Part shown: positions 25,900-34,784 of the stretch, piece by piece
Layout: the number at the start of each line of letters is the position of its first letter
Numbering within the stretch: position 1 is the stretch's first letter
Assembly (NCBI GenBank): GCA_963667515.2
Contig: CAXXXY010000008.1
Span: forward strand, 277,705-341,704
From: VYDC01 sp963667515
Lineage (GTDB): Bacteria; Chloroflexota; Dehalococcoidia; UBA2979
Direction: 5' to 3'
Length of the DNA: 64,000 bases
The notes under the pieces: model-generated
Told to the model about the DNA's origin: nothing
What the model saw: only the letters and a program-made list of their open reading frames with translations
Database searches by the model: none
Made by a program: the position numbers and the translations under genes

Positions 25900-26510
25900 G
25901 CCCCCCCGCCGGCGCCCGCCGACGAACGCGCCGCGGCCGGCAGCTCGAGGAAGTTGCGCAGCAGGTCATGCCCGGCGGCGGTCGCGATCGACTCGGGGTG
26001 GAACTGCACGCTCTCTATCGGGAGCGAGCGGTGGCGGAGCCCCATGATCACCCCGCTCTCCGCGCGCGCCGTCACCTCCAGCTCCGCGGGGAGCGAGTCC
26101 GGGGCCACGGCCAGCGAATGATAGCGAATCGCCTCCAGCGGATCGGGCAGCCCCGCGAAGACCCCGCGCCCGTCGTGCGTCACCTGCGAGGTCTTGCCGT
26201 GCAGGATCTCCCCCGCCGGCGCGACGCGCCCGCCGAACGCCTGCCCCACACACTGGTGCCCCAGGCACACGCCGAGCAGCGGGATCGGCGTCTCGCCCGC
26301 GGCCACCGCGCGCACCAGCGGCACGGAGACGCCGGCCTCGTCAGGGGTGCGCGGCCCGGGCGAGATCACGATGCGCTCCGGCCCCAGAGCCAGCGCGTCC
26401 TCGACGGTGATCTCGTCGTTGCGGTGCACCACGATCTCGGCGCCCAGCTCGCCGAGGTACTGGTAGAGGTTGAAGGTGAACGAGTCGTAGTTGTCGATGA
26501 GCAACAGCAT
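25896..26510 (-). CDS. trpG: Anthranilate synthase glutamine amidotransferase component
   Basis: Supplies ammonia from glutamine to TrpE. 204 residues of class I GATase: LLIDNYDSFTFNLYQYL, nucleophile Cys in LLGVCLGHQ, and the His-Glu pair in VQFHPES. It may also serve aminodeoxychorismate synthase (pabA role), as is common where one subunit exists; no pabB is seen here. ATG 26510 overlaps the stop of the upstream Nudix/DinB-like gene. Confidence 0.95.
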   Translation of the reverse strand: MLLLIDNYDSFTFNLYQYLGELGAEIVVHRNDEITVEDALALGPERIVISPGPRTPDEAGVSVPLVRAVAAGETPIPLLGVCLGHQCVGQAFGGRVAPAGEILHGKTSQVTHDGRGVFAGLPDPLEAIRYHSLAVAPDSLPAELEVTARAESGVIMGLRHRSLPIESVQFHPESIATAAGHDLLRNFLELPAAARSSAGAGGGA

Positions 26511-27508
26511 CACGGCTTCCCTGTCTGAGCCCGCAGCTCGCCCGTCACAGCGGGCGCGCGGGCTGCCGCCTCGATGGCGTCCGCCATCCGCGCCAGCTGC
26601 GCCGCGTGCTCGTGGTCGTGCGCGGCGATCTTCGCGACGCGGTTCGCGATCGTCACCGCGCCCCGCTCGGCGTGCAGGCCGTAGGCGCCGAGCTGCTCCT
26701 CGCCGAGCGGCGCGAGCCACGCCTCCGTCTCGGCGCGCGCCCGGACGAGCCGCGCCCGCGCCTCCGCCTCGCCGAGCGCCTCCCGCGAGCGCTGCTCCGC
26801 CTCCCACTGTCCCTCGTTGAAGGGGCGCCACGCGTGCCCCGGCAGCTCCAGCAGCCGCCGCGCCTCCGCCGCGTAGTAGGCCTCGACGCTCGCCACGTGC
26901 GCCAGCACGTCGAGCGGGGTCCAGGCACCGTCGAGCGGTCGCTCGCGCGCGCCCGCGGGCAGCGCCTCGAACGCCGCGAGCAGCTCGGCACGCGCCTCGG
27001 CGAGCTCGGCCGCCAGCGCCGCCGCCGAGCGCGGCGCTGCCTCGAGGCCGGCGCCCGGCTCGCGCGCCAGCTCGGCGCCCAGCTCCTGCACTAGCCACGC
27101 GCGCAGCTCCGGCAGCAGCGCCTCGCCGAGGGCGGGCGACCCGGCCTCGGGCTCCCCGGCGAGCGCGGCCGCGCCCACCCACGCCGCGTCCGCGTAGTCG
27201 CGGCCACCGAAGCGCGGCTCGCCGCCCCAGCCCGTGCACGCGAAGGCGTTCACCACCACGCGCGCGCCCCCCGCACCCACGAGGTAGAATGTCTCGGCGA
27301 ACTCGTAGGGACCGGGCTCCACGTGCAGCCGCTCGCGGAGGGCGCGCTCCAGCGCCTCCTCCACCAGCTCGTGCGGCGCCACCAGGTCCATCGGCAGCGA
27401 CCAGCGCCCGGCGAAGGCGCCGTCGTCGTCGCGGTGGCGGACGAGCAGCACGCGCCCGTCCTCGCGCGCGAGCAGGGCGGCGGCGGCGACCGCGGGCGGC
27501 GAGGCCAT
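26510..27508 (-). CDS. Nudix-like/DinB-like fusion protein inside the trp operon
   Basis: A 332-residue protein in two halves. Residues 1-165 look like a Nudix hydrolase fold (AAALLAREDGRVLLVRHRDDDG, AGRWSLP). The Nudix box is degenerate, reading VEEALERALRERLHV where REUxEExG is expected, so two catalytic Glu are lost. Residues ~170-332 look like a DinB/maleylpyruvate-isomerase-type helical bundle, with WTPLDVLAHVASVEAYY and AAHDHEHAAQL supplying His ligands. It lies between trpE (10 bp) and trpG (overlap), so it is expressed with tryptophan synthesis. A role cannot be assigned. Confidence 0.65.
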   Translation of the reverse strand: MASPPAVAAAALLAREDGRVLLVRHRDDDGAFAGRWSLPMDLVAPHELVEEALERALRERLHVEPGPYEFAETFYLVGAGGARVVVNAFACTGWGGEPRFGGRDYADAAWVGAAALAGEPEAGSPALGEALLPELRAWLVQELGAELAREPGAGLEAAPRSAAALAAELAEARAELLAAFEALPAGARERPLDGAWTPLDVLAHVASVEAYYAAEARRLLELPGHAWRPFNEGQWEAEQRSREALGEAEARARLVRARAETEAWLAPLGEEQLGAYGLHAERGAVTIANRVAKIAAHDHEHAAQLARMADAIEAAARAPAVTGELRAQTGKP

Positions 27509-27518
27509 CGCGCTCCCC

Positions 27519-29003
27519 CTAGTAGCCGAGGCTGCCGGCCGGCACGCGGCTCGCCCGGCCCTCGGCGTCGTCGATCGCGGCCAGCAGCGCCCCCGCCTTG
27601 TGCTGCGTCTCCTCGAACTCGCGCTCGGGGACGGAGTCGTAGACCAGGCCGCCGCCCGCCTGCACGTGGGCCACGCCGTCGCGCATCAGCACCGTGCGGA
27701 TGGTGATGCAGGTCTCGACGTTCCCCGACATGTCGAAGAAGCCCACCGCGCCCGCGTAGGGCCCGCGGCGGTCGGGCTCCAGCTCCGCGATCAGCTCCAT
27801 CGCGCGGATCTTCGGCGCGCCCGACACCGTGCCCGCGGGGAACGAGGCGCGCAGCGCGTCGTAGGGCGAGAGGCCGGCGCGCAGCCGCCCCTCCACGTGC
27901 GACACCATGTGAATCACGTGCGAGTAGTGCTCCAGATCGAAGCGCTGCGTGACGGCGACGCTGCCGATCTCCGCGACCCGCCCCACGTCGTTGCGCCCGA
28001 GGTCCAGCAGCATCACGTGCTCCGCGCGCTCCTTCGGGTCCGCCAGCAGCTCCTCGCCGAGCCGCGCGTCCTCCTCGGCGGTGGCGCCGCGCCGGCGCGT
28101 GCCCGCGATCGGGTGGTTCTCCACGCGCCCGTCCTCGATCTTCACCAACAGCTCGGGCGACGCCCCCACGAGGCAGGCGTCGTCGAAGCGCAGGAAGTAC
28201 ATGTACGGCGACGGGTTGATCGCGCGCAGCGAGCGGTAGACCTCGAAGGGGTGCGCCCCCGTGCGGCGCGAGAAGCGCTGCGAGAGCACCATCTGGATCG
28301 CGTCGCCCGCCTCGATGTACTCGCGCGTGCGCTCCACCGCCGCGAGGTAGTCCGCGCGCTCCCAGTTGGACGTCACGGGCTCGCCCGAGGGGCCGTCCAG
28401 CGGCGCGTACGGCAGCGTCGACAGCGGCTGCGCCAGCCGCTCGACCAGCTCGTCGATGCGCCACTGCGCCTGCCGGTACGCGGCCTCCACGTCGCCGTCG
28501 AGGCGGACGTGCGCCACCACCTTCATCGTGTGCAGCAGGTGATCGAAGACCACCAGCGTGTCGGTGAACATCAGCCACGACTCCGGCACGCCCAGCACGT
28601 CGCGCTCGGGCGGCCGCACGCGCGGCTCGAAGTGGGAGACCGCCTCGTAGCCGATGTAGCCGACCGCGCCGCCGTGGAAGCGCGGCAGCCCCGGCACGCG
28701 CGTCGCGCGCCAGCGCTGAAGCTCCTCCTCGACGGCGCGCAGCGGATCGCCGTCCGAGGCCTCGCAGCTCAGCACGCGGAACGGCTCCGTACCGATGAAG
28801 GAGTAGCGCCCCATGCGCTCGCCGCCCTCGGCCGACTCCAGCAGGAACGAGTACGGGCCGCGCGCCAGCTTCAGGTAGGCCGAGACCGGCGTCTCCAGGT
28901 CCGCGCGCACCTCGCGGTAGATCGGGACCACCGTCTCGCCGCGGGCGCGCGCCTCCGCGGCCAGTTGCTGCACCTCGTCGAGCGTCGGGATGTGCTCGCT
29001 CAC
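27519..29003 (-). CDS. trpE: Anthranilate synthase component I
   Basis: Makes anthranilate from chorismate using ammonia from TrpG. 494 residues. The feedback-binding segment SFLLESAEGGERMGRYSFIG (LLES) is intact, so tryptophan inhibition is expected. The catalytic half has GASPELLVKIEDG, PIAGTRRRG, DLGRNDVGRV and FPAGTVSGAPKIRAMELI. GTG at 29003 is the first start after the T-box terminator. It is the first gene of the trp operon. Confidence 0.96.
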   Translation of the reverse strand: MSEHIPTLDEVQQLAAEARARGETVVPIYREVRADLETPVSAYLKLARGPYSFLLESAEGGERMGRYSFIGTEPFRVLSCEASDGDPLRAVEEELQRWRATRVPGLPRFHGGAVGYIGYEAVSHFEPRVRPPERDVLGVPESWLMFTDTLVVFDHLLHTMKVVAHVRLDGDVEAAYRQAQWRIDELVERLAQPLSTLPYAPLDGPSGEPVTSNWERADYLAAVERTREYIEAGDAIQMVLSQRFSRRTGAHPFEVYRSLRAINPSPYMYFLRFDDACLVGASPELLVKIEDGRVENHPIAGTRRRGATAEEDARLGEELLADPKERAEHVMLLDLGRNDVGRVAEIGSVAVTQRFDLEHYSHVIHMVSHVEGRLRAGLSPYDALRASFPAGTVSGAPKIRAMELIAELEPDRRGPYAGAVGFFDMSGNVETCITIRTVLMRDGVAHVQAGGGLVYDSVPEREFEETQHKAGALLAAIDDAEGRASRVPAGSLGY

Positions 29004-29059
29004 CGCGTCTCCCGGGGGGCTCCCCGCGGACGGCGCCGCACGCCGCCCCTGCCTTCGAT

Positions 29060-29380
29060 GCAAAAGGACCATCGCCCCGGGGCGATGGTCCTGATCGCGG
29101 TGCCACCCGTCTTCCGCGCGCCGCACCCCGCGAAGGGCGCGCGTCGCGCGCTCTGCCAGGCACGGCCGCGGCACGCGAGGCGCTCGGTGCCTCCGCGCGG
29201 GCGATGCCCTGGGCATGGATAACGGCGCCCACACCGCCGACGCCTACTGGGTCGCGAGCTCGCTCGCGCCGTTCGGGCCGGGACTCCCGGGTCCATTTCC
29301 GCCGACGCCATGGGGCCGGGCTCTCAGCGCCCCCGGCTCTCTGTGCCCCGCGTCTCGGCGTACTTCTCCCGATCCACGTC
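29060..29380 (-). promoter_or_regulatory. T-box riboswitch (tRNA-Trp) in the trpE leader
   Basis: The minus-strand leader contains GGGTGGCACCGCG (29108-29096), the conserved T-box that pairs with the NCCA end of uncharged tRNA. An intrinsic terminator follows at once. About 185 bases upstream is a Stem I-like region with AGTA (29364-29361), AGAG motifs and, on the 3' side, GAAATGGAC (29299-29291). The last holds UGG, the tryptophan codon, in the specifier-loop context (AGUA opposite GAA-codon-A). Low charged tRNA-Trp should therefore allow read-through into trpE. The 5' boundary is approximate. Confidence 0.88.
29062..29092 (-). terminator. Intrinsic terminator of the T-box attenuator
   Basis: In the minus-strand transcript AGGACCATCGCCCC pairs perfectly with GGGGCGATGGTCCT (14 bp, no loop base unpaired except by folding) and is followed by UUUU. 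Its 5' arm overlaps the antiterminator region next to the T-box sequence. Confidence 0.9.
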
Positions 29381-29452
29381 GTTCGCCCTGCGATGCCGTG
29401 ACCGATCGAGGCTACGGCCGCCCGTCGAGGCGTGTCAACGAGCGTCGCGCGC

Positions 29453-29907
29453 CTACCTGCGGGGCCGCGCGAGGTTCTTCGCGAACACCGATTCCTCGGG
29501 CAGGGCGTGGTAGCCGACCGAGCGCCACAGCTCGATGGCGCCGGGCGAGTCATGGAAGACGCGGAGCGAGATGCGACGCGCGCCGAGGTGCCCCAGCCGC
29601 GCCTCCACCTCCCCGATGAGCCGCGTCGCGATCCCGCGCCGCCGCCACTGCGGGTGCACCGCGAGCCGGTAGAGGCCCGCGCGCCAGCCGTCCCACCCGC
29701 CGATCAGCGTCCCCACCAGGCGCCCGTCCGCCTCCGCGACGACGAAGAGACCGTCCCCGTGCGCCAGCCGCCGTTCGAGCGCGTCCAGGTCGTCGGTGGG
29801 GCTCGGGACCGCGTCCGCCGCGCGCCACACTCGAGCACCGCATCGAGGTCCGCGCGCGCGCACTCGCGCAGCGTCACGGCAGGCGGCGGCGCGTCGAGGC
29901 TCGTCAC
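29453..29907 (-). pseudogene. GNAT N-acetyltransferase, one frameshift
   Basis: GTG at 29907 starts a GNAT gene (TSLDAPPPAVTLRECARADLDAVLE). The frame breaks near 29830 in CTCGAGTGTGGCGCG; adding one base restores VWRAADAVPSPTDDL. The rest (29453 on) carries the acetyl-CoA motif LYRLAVHPQWRRRGIATRLI and the C-terminal FHDSPGAIELWRSVGY. Without a frame change the protein lacks its first strand and helix. The substrate is unknown. It lies upstream of the T-box leader in the same direction. Confidence 0.7.
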
Positions 29908-29969
29908 GGCGCCTCCCACTCGTGCGCGAGCAGCCCGTCGACGACGGCGTCGCGCAGTCCGCTCGCCTC

Positions 29970-30668
29970 CTACGGTGCCGCGAGCGGGTCGGCGTGCTCG
30001 GGAGCGGTGGCGGATCGATCGAATCCTCTGACTATCAGCCATGCCGCGAGAACCATCTCGTTGACGGCGATCGGAACAGTCAGCAGGACCGATGTCGTCG
30101 ATGTGGAGCTTTCGCCGTACAGCCCCAGCACGCCCGCCGTCAGGAGCACCACGGCGCCAACGAGCCCCCAGACGGACAGGAACCGAGGAACGATCCGTGA
30201 CTGGTACAGCACACCGTAGAGGATTCAGTGCACTGAAGCTGAACACGATCACGGTGCGCCGGGAGCTCCCCCCTCCACGTGCTCCTGGCTCGAGGTCAGC
30301 AGCAGCAGCGAGCTGACTCCGACGACGACGATGATCGCGGCCTCGATGGTTCGCACACCGACGTAGCCCAGCGCCACGCCTTCGTTGTGTCGCTTGAGGA
30401 CGGGGAACAGCATGACCGCGATGCCGACGACTGCGATGGCGACGGTCAGATCCGCGAGCGTCCCGATGACGACTCGATCTTCGTCTGCAGCGAGATTGAC
30501 GAGGTAGTCCGGGGCATCGAGGAGGGAGTTGAGGAGGGCAACGCTCAGCACGGCCGCTGCCGTCGCGATGGTGAACAACACGCCCACGACTCTCACCGTC
30601 GCTTCGCCCGCAAACATTCGGATCGACCTCCCCCCGCGCGTCTCGTCGTCGTGCCGTGTAGCCTCCAA
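29970..30668 (-). pseudogene. DUF4386-like membrane protein, frameshifted
   Basis: A multi-helix membrane protein in pieces. The first frame (30668 to about 30255) has helices VVGVLFTIATAAAVL, DRVVIGTLADLTVAIAVVG and AAIIVVVGVSSLLLL. Two shifts near 30250 and 30226 (VIVFSFSAL then ILYGVLYQS) lead to the last frame with VPRFLSVWGLVGAVVLL and AVNEMVLAAWLIVRGF. The layout (tails such as YQSRIVPRFLSVWGL) matches DUF4386 proteins of unknown function. The middle of the gene cannot be translated as it stands. Confidence 0.65.
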
Positions 30669-30730
30669 CCCACGCGAAGCCCCCGCAGGGCCCCGCGCCG
30701 GTCACCGATCGAGGCCCGTCATGGCGCCTC

Positions 30731-31291
30731 TCACTCGTGCGCGAGCATCGCGTACACGACCGTGTCGCGCCGCCCATCCGCGCCCACCGTGCCGGGCGCG
30801 GGGATGCTCTCGCGCAGCGTCCCCTCGAGCGCGAAGCCGAGCCGCTCCGCCACCGCGCGGCTGCGCGTGTTGCGCGCGTCCGCGCGGATCTCGATGCGGT
30901 GCAGCCCCAGCTCCGCGAACCCGACCTCGACGAGCGCGCCGCAGCAGCGCGTCATCACGCCGCGGCCCCCGTGCTGCTCGGCGAGCCAGTAGCCCAGCTC
31001 GCCGACCCCGAAGCGCGTCTCCAGCCGCACGAAGCCTGCCGCCCCGATGGGCTCGTCGTCGACAAAGATGCCGGCGTACCAGCCCGTCTGCTCGGCGGCC
31101 CGCGCTCGCGCCTGTCCGATAAACGCCTCCGCGTCGGCGACGGAGGCGTAGGAGCCCGCCCACGGCAGCCACTGCGCGAGGTAGGCGCGGTTCGCCGTCA
31201 CCTGGTCGTAGAGCGCCGGCGCGTCGGCGGGCTCCCACATGCGCAGCCGCAGCCGCTCGTCGACATCGATGCGCAGGCCGCGCAGCTCCAT
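30731..31291 (-). CDS. RimJ/RimL-type GNAT N-acetyltransferase
   Basis: A 186-residue GNAT protein of the group that acetylates N-termini or antibiotics. It has LRMWEPADAPALYDQVTANR at the start, FGVGELGYWLAEQHGGRGVMTRC as acetyl-CoA binding loop (Q/RxxGxG/A variant), and IEIRADARNTRSRAVAERLGF. It lies 2 bp from gmk. The target is unknown. Start ATG at 31291. Confidence 0.85.
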   Translation of the reverse strand: MELRGLRIDVDERLRLRMWEPADAPALYDQVTANRAYLAQWLPWAGSYASVADAEAFIGQARARAAEQTGWYAGIFVDDEPIGAAGFVRLETRFGVGELGYWLAEQHGGRGVMTRCCGALVEVGFAELGLHRIEIRADARNTRSRAVAERLGFALEGTLRESIPAPGTVGADGRRDTVVYAMLAHE

Positions 31292-31293
31292 CG

Positions 31294-31935
31294 CTACACG
31301 CGCAGCGGCGCGCGCCCCGGTCGCGCGCGCTCGCCGTCGATGAGCGCGAGCAGCGCGTCGACCGTCGCGTCCAGGTCGCCCTCGACGTTGGGCAGCACGT
31401 GGTCGAAGCGCTCCTGCTGCGCGAGCTCCGCCTCCGCCTGCGCCAGCCGCCGCGCCATCTCCTCGTCGCCGTCGGCACCGCGGGCGCGCAGCCGCTCGGC
31501 GAGCCGCCCCGGCGCGTCCGGCACGACGAAGACGAAGAGCGCGCCCGGCAGCAGCTTGCGCAGCGCCGCTGCCCCCTGCACGTCCACCTGCAGCACCGCG
31601 TCCGAACCGTCGAGCGCCCGGCGCAGCTGCGCGCGCGGCACCCCGTAGAGCCGCCCGTAGACCTGGGCGTGCTCCAGCAGTTCGCCGGCGGCCAGCTGCC
31701 GCTCGAACTCCTCGCGGCTCACGAAGAGGTAGTCGACGCCATCGCGCTCGCCGGGGCGGGGCGGGCGCGTCGTCATCGTCACCGGGACGCGGAAGCGGTC
31801 GCCGCGCTCGCGCAGCCGGGCGATCACCGCGTCCTTGCCGACGCCCGACGGCCCCGACAGCACCACGAGCAGCGGCGGCGGCTCGGACTCCCGCGCCTCC
31901 TCGCTCTGGTCGCTGCGGGCGGCGGGCTCGCTCAC
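31294..31935 (-). CDS. gmk: Guanylate kinase
   Basis: Phosphorylates GMP to GDP. 213 residues with P-loop LSGPSGVGKDAVIARL, the GMP-binding TMTTRPPRPGERDGVDY and FLEHAQVYG-like segment (LLEHAQVYGRLYGVPR). The neighbouring remA gene upstream (4-bp overlap) is the common remA-gmk order. rpoZ does not follow; a GNAT gene does. Confidence 0.95.
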   Translation of the reverse strand: MSEPAARSDQSEEARESEPPPLLVVLSGPSGVGKDAVIARLRERGDRFRVPVTMTTRPPRPGERDGVDYLFVSREEFERQLAAGELLEHAQVYGRLYGVPRAQLRRALDGSDAVLQVDVQGAAALRKLLPGALFVFVVPDAPGRLAERLRARGADGDEEMARRLAQAEAELAQQERFDHVLPNVEGDLDATVDALLALIDGERARPGRAPLRV

Positions 31936-32195
31936 CCCGCCTGCGCCGGCCCGCGCAGCGAGGAGACGCGCCCCGCGAAGGTCTCGGGCGTGATCGGGAT
32001 CAGCGCGACCCAGTCGTCGTCGAGCACGAGCACGGCCTTGGTGCGCCGGCCGCTCGTCAGGTCGATCGCGCGGCGCTCCTCCTTGCCGCGCTGCACCATC
32101 CGCTTCACCGGCGCGGAACCCGGCGCCGCGACCGCCAGCACGCGGTTCAGCGCGATGTGATTGTCGAAGCCCACGTGGATCAGCTCGGTCTGCAT
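31932..32195 (-). CDS. remA: RemA/DUF370-family regulatory protein
   Basis: An 87-residue member of the RemA (extracellular matrix regulator, DUF370) family, a small DNA-binding protein in Bacillus. It shows LIHVGFDNHIALNRVLAV, APVKRMVQRGKEERRAIDLT and the usual length. ATG at 32195 matches family starts; the upstream extension is weak. It overlaps gmk by 4 bp. Matrix genes are not evident here, so the targets are unknown. Confidence 0.92.
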   Translation of the reverse strand: MQTELIHVGFDNHIALNRVLAVAAPGSAPVKRMVQRGKEERRAIDLTSGRRTKAVLVLDDDWVALIPITPETFAGRVSSLRGPAQAG

Positions 32196-32248
32196 CGCCC
32201 GCCCCTTCACCCCCACCGTCATGGCGCGGCGTCGAGGGCGGGGGGCCT

Positions 32249-33631
32249 CTACGCCGGCCCTCGGCCGCTCACGCCCGTCGAGGAGGGCTGGAGACGCTCC
32301 AGCTCCTCCCAGAACGCAGGGTACGACACCCAGGCGGCCTCGGCGCCGTCGACCACCGTCTCCCCCGTCGCGAGCAGCCCGGCCACCGCCGCGAGCATCG
32401 CGAGCCGGTGGTCGCCGCGCGCGTGAACGCGCGCGGCGCGCAGCCCCTCGGCGCCCCGCGTCCCGCGCACGCGCAGCCCGTCGGGCCGCTCCTCGACCTC
32501 CACGCCGAACGCCGAGAGCATGCGCGCCGTCTCGGCGATGCGGTCGCTCTCCTTCACGCGCAGCTCGGCGGCGTCCGCGATCACCGTCTCGCCCTCGGCG
32601 AGCGCGCCCGCCAGCGCGACCAGCGGCAGCTCGTCGATCGCCCGCAGCGCGAGCGCGCCGTCGACGCGCGTCCCGCGCAACGTCGAGCTGCGCACGTGCA
32701 GATCGGCGACCGGCTCGCCGCCGCTCTCGCGCTCCTCCAGCAGCTCGATCTCCGCTCCCATCGCCGCCAGCACGTCGAGGATGCCCGTGCGCGTCGGGTT
32801 CACGCCCACGCCGGTCAGCGTCAGCTCCGCGTCCGGGTGCAGCGCCGCCGCCACCAGCCAGAACGCCGCGCCGCTGATGTCGCCGGGCACCGTCACGTCA
32901 TCCGGCGCCAGATCGCCCGGCGGCGGCGTCAGCGTCACCTCGACGCCGCCGCTCGGCGTGGGAGCGCTCGCGAGGCGCGCGCCGCGAGCGGCGAGCATGC
33001 GCTCGGTGTGATCGCGCGTCGCCGCCGGCTCCACGACGGTGGTCGGCCCGTCGGCCGCGAGCGCGGCGAGCAGCAGCGCCGACTTCACCTGCGCGGAGGC
33101 CACGGGCGTCTCCACGCGCCGCCCGCTCGCGAGCGCGCCGCCGCGCACGACGATCGGCGGCAGCGTGCCCTCGGCGCGCGCCGTCACGTCGGCGCCCAGC
33201 GCGCGCAGCGGCCGCACGATGCGCGCCATCGGCCGCTGCCGGAGAGAGGCGTCGCCCGTGAGCACGGCCAGCCCCGGCAGCCCCGCGAGCAGCCCCGTGA
33301 GCAGCCGGATCGAGGTGCCGGAGTTACCGCAGTCCAGCACGTCGCGCGGCTCGTGGAGCGCGGCGCGTCCGCGCCCCCGCACCAGCAGCGTGCCCCCCTG
33401 CTCGAAGGCCCCCGGCCCGGCGCCGGGCAGCTCCTCCACCTCCACGCCCAGCGCGCGCACGCAGGCGAGCGTCGATCGCGTGTCGTGGGCGTCGAGGAAG
33501 CGCTCGACGCGCGACTCGCCGTCGGCGAGCGCGCCCAGCATCAGCGCGCGGTGTGTGATCGACTTGTCGCCCGGCACGGCGAGGGTGCCGCGGAGCCGCG
33601 GCGCGGGGCGGACGGTGCGGCGCTCGCTCAC
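32249..33631 (-). CDS. aroA: 3-phosphoshikimate 1-carboxyvinyltransferase (EPSP synthase)
   Basis: Sixth step of the shikimate pathway. 460 residues with VPGDKSITHRALMLGALA, LDCGNSGTSIRLLTGLLAG and LRVKESDRIAETARML. NSGTSIRLL has Ser where glyphosate-sensitive class I enzymes have Ala/Gly near the loop; the class is not decided from this. It follows tyrA (28 bp) in one operon, uniting common and terminal aromatic steps. Confidence 0.95.
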   Translation of the reverse strand: MSERRTVRPAPRLRGTLAVPGDKSITHRALMLGALADGESRVERFLDAHDTRSTLACVRALGVEVEELPGAGPGAFEQGGTLLVRGRGRAALHEPRDVLDCGNSGTSIRLLTGLLAGLPGLAVLTGDASLRQRPMARIVRPLRALGADVTARAEGTLPPIVVRGGALASGRRVETPVASAQVKSALLLAALAADGPTTVVEPAATRDHTERMLAARGARLASAPTPSGGVEVTLTPPPGDLAPDDVTVPGDISGAAFWLVAAALHPDAELTLTGVGVNPTRTGILDVLAAMGAEIELLEERESGGEPVADLHVRSSTLRGTRVDGALALRAIDELPLVALAGALAEGETVIADAAELRVKESDRIAETARMLSAFGVEVEERPDGLRVRGTRGAEGLRAARVHARGDHRLAMLAAVAGLLATGETVVDGAEAAWVSYPAFWEELERLQPSSTGVSGRGPA

Positions 33632-33659
33632 GCGCTCTTCCTCGTCGGCCCCCGTGCGA

Positions 33660-34694
33660 CTAGCGCAGCCGGCGGGGGGAGGCTGGCTCCTCGTCGGCGT
33701 CGGTGCTCTCGCGCCAGTCGCGCATCTTCTCGGCGAGCGCCCCGCCCAGCAGCATGTCGAAGGCCGAGAGCGATGGCACGCCCGCGGGCGACGGCGTCCA
33801 CGCGTCGCGCCCCACGTCGCCGGCCGCCAGCCGCGCGTAGTCGAGGTTCGCCTCGCCGAGGAAGCGGAACAGCGCCTCGCCCCCCTGCTCGTCCAGCAGG
33901 TGCTCGCGGAACTCGGCGATCGCGTCGCCGTAGCGCGCGAGCCAGTGCGCCACCTGCTCGCGATTCGTGACGAGGATGTCGTACGCCATCGAGGTGTCGG
34001 ACTCCGCGAGGCGGGTCGCGCCCAGGAAGCCGCTCGACGCGAGCATCGACATCTCGGGCCACGCCTCGGAGTCGCGCGCCAGTGTGAACAGCGCGACGGC
34101 GGCCGCCAGCGGCACGTGCGAGACGGCCGCGACGTAGGCGTCGTGCTCCTCGGCGTCCATCAGCATCGGCTCGGCGCCCATGGTGTTGAGCAGGCTGGTC
34201 ATCGTCTCCACGGCGCCCCCGCTGGCGGTCACCGCCGGCACCAGCACCCAGCGCGCCCCCTCGAAGAGGTCGCCCGCGGCCGCGGCCGGGCCGGACTCGG
34301 TGCGCCCCGCCATCGGGTGGCCGCCGATGAAGGAGACCGTCGAGGGCAGCGCGTCCGCCGCCCAGCGCATCACCTCCGCCTTGGTGGAGCCGGTGTCGGT
34401 GACGACGGCGTTCTCGACCACGCCGCCGCCGCGCGCCGCCTCGCCGATCTCCTCGAGCAGATCGCGAATCGCGAGCACGGGCGCCGCGATCACGATGAGC
34501 CACGCGCCGCGCACCGCCTCCTCGACGGTGCGCGCCGTCTCGTCGATCGCGCCGCGGTCGCGCGCCTCGCGCGCGTTGTCGCGGCGGCGGTCCCAGCCCA
34601 CGACGGAGAGGTCCTTGCTGCTGCCGTGGCTGTGCAGCCGCAGCCCTATCGAGGTGCCGATCAGCCCGGTTCCCAGGATCGCGACGCGCGGCAT
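33660..34694 (-). CDS. tyrA: Prephenate/arogenate dehydrogenase
   Basis: Makes the tyrosine precursor by NAD(P)-dependent oxidative decarboxylation. 344 residues. The Rossmann motif VAILGTGLIGTSIGLRL begins at residue 4, followed by DTGSTKAEVM, FIGGHPMAGRTESGP (catalytic His) and VSHVPLAAAVAL. There is no ACT domain at the C-terminus, so feedback control by tyrosine is not apparent. ATG at 34694. Confidence 0.93.
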   Translation of the reverse strand: MPRVAILGTGLIGTSIGLRLHSHGSSKDLSVVGWDRRRDNAREARDRGAIDETARTVEEAVRGAWLIVIAAPVLAIRDLLEEIGEAARGGGVVENAVVTDTGSTKAEVMRWAADALPSTVSFIGGHPMAGRTESGPAAAAGDLFEGARWVLVPAVTASGGAVETMTSLLNTMGAEPMLMDAEEHDAYVAAVSHVPLAAAVALFTLARDSEAWPEMSMLASSGFLGATRLAESDTSMAYDILVTNREQVAHWLARYGDAIAEFREHLLDEQGGEALFRFLGEANLDYARLAAGDVGRDAWTPSPAGVPSLSAFDMLLGGALAEKMRDWRESTDADEEPASPRRLR

Positions 34695-34784
34695 CGATGC
34701 CCCCAGAGCTCGCCGGTAGAAGAGCGGTGACGTATGGCGATCGTAGCACGCGACGCTGCGCGATCCGGCACGGCGACGCACCCC

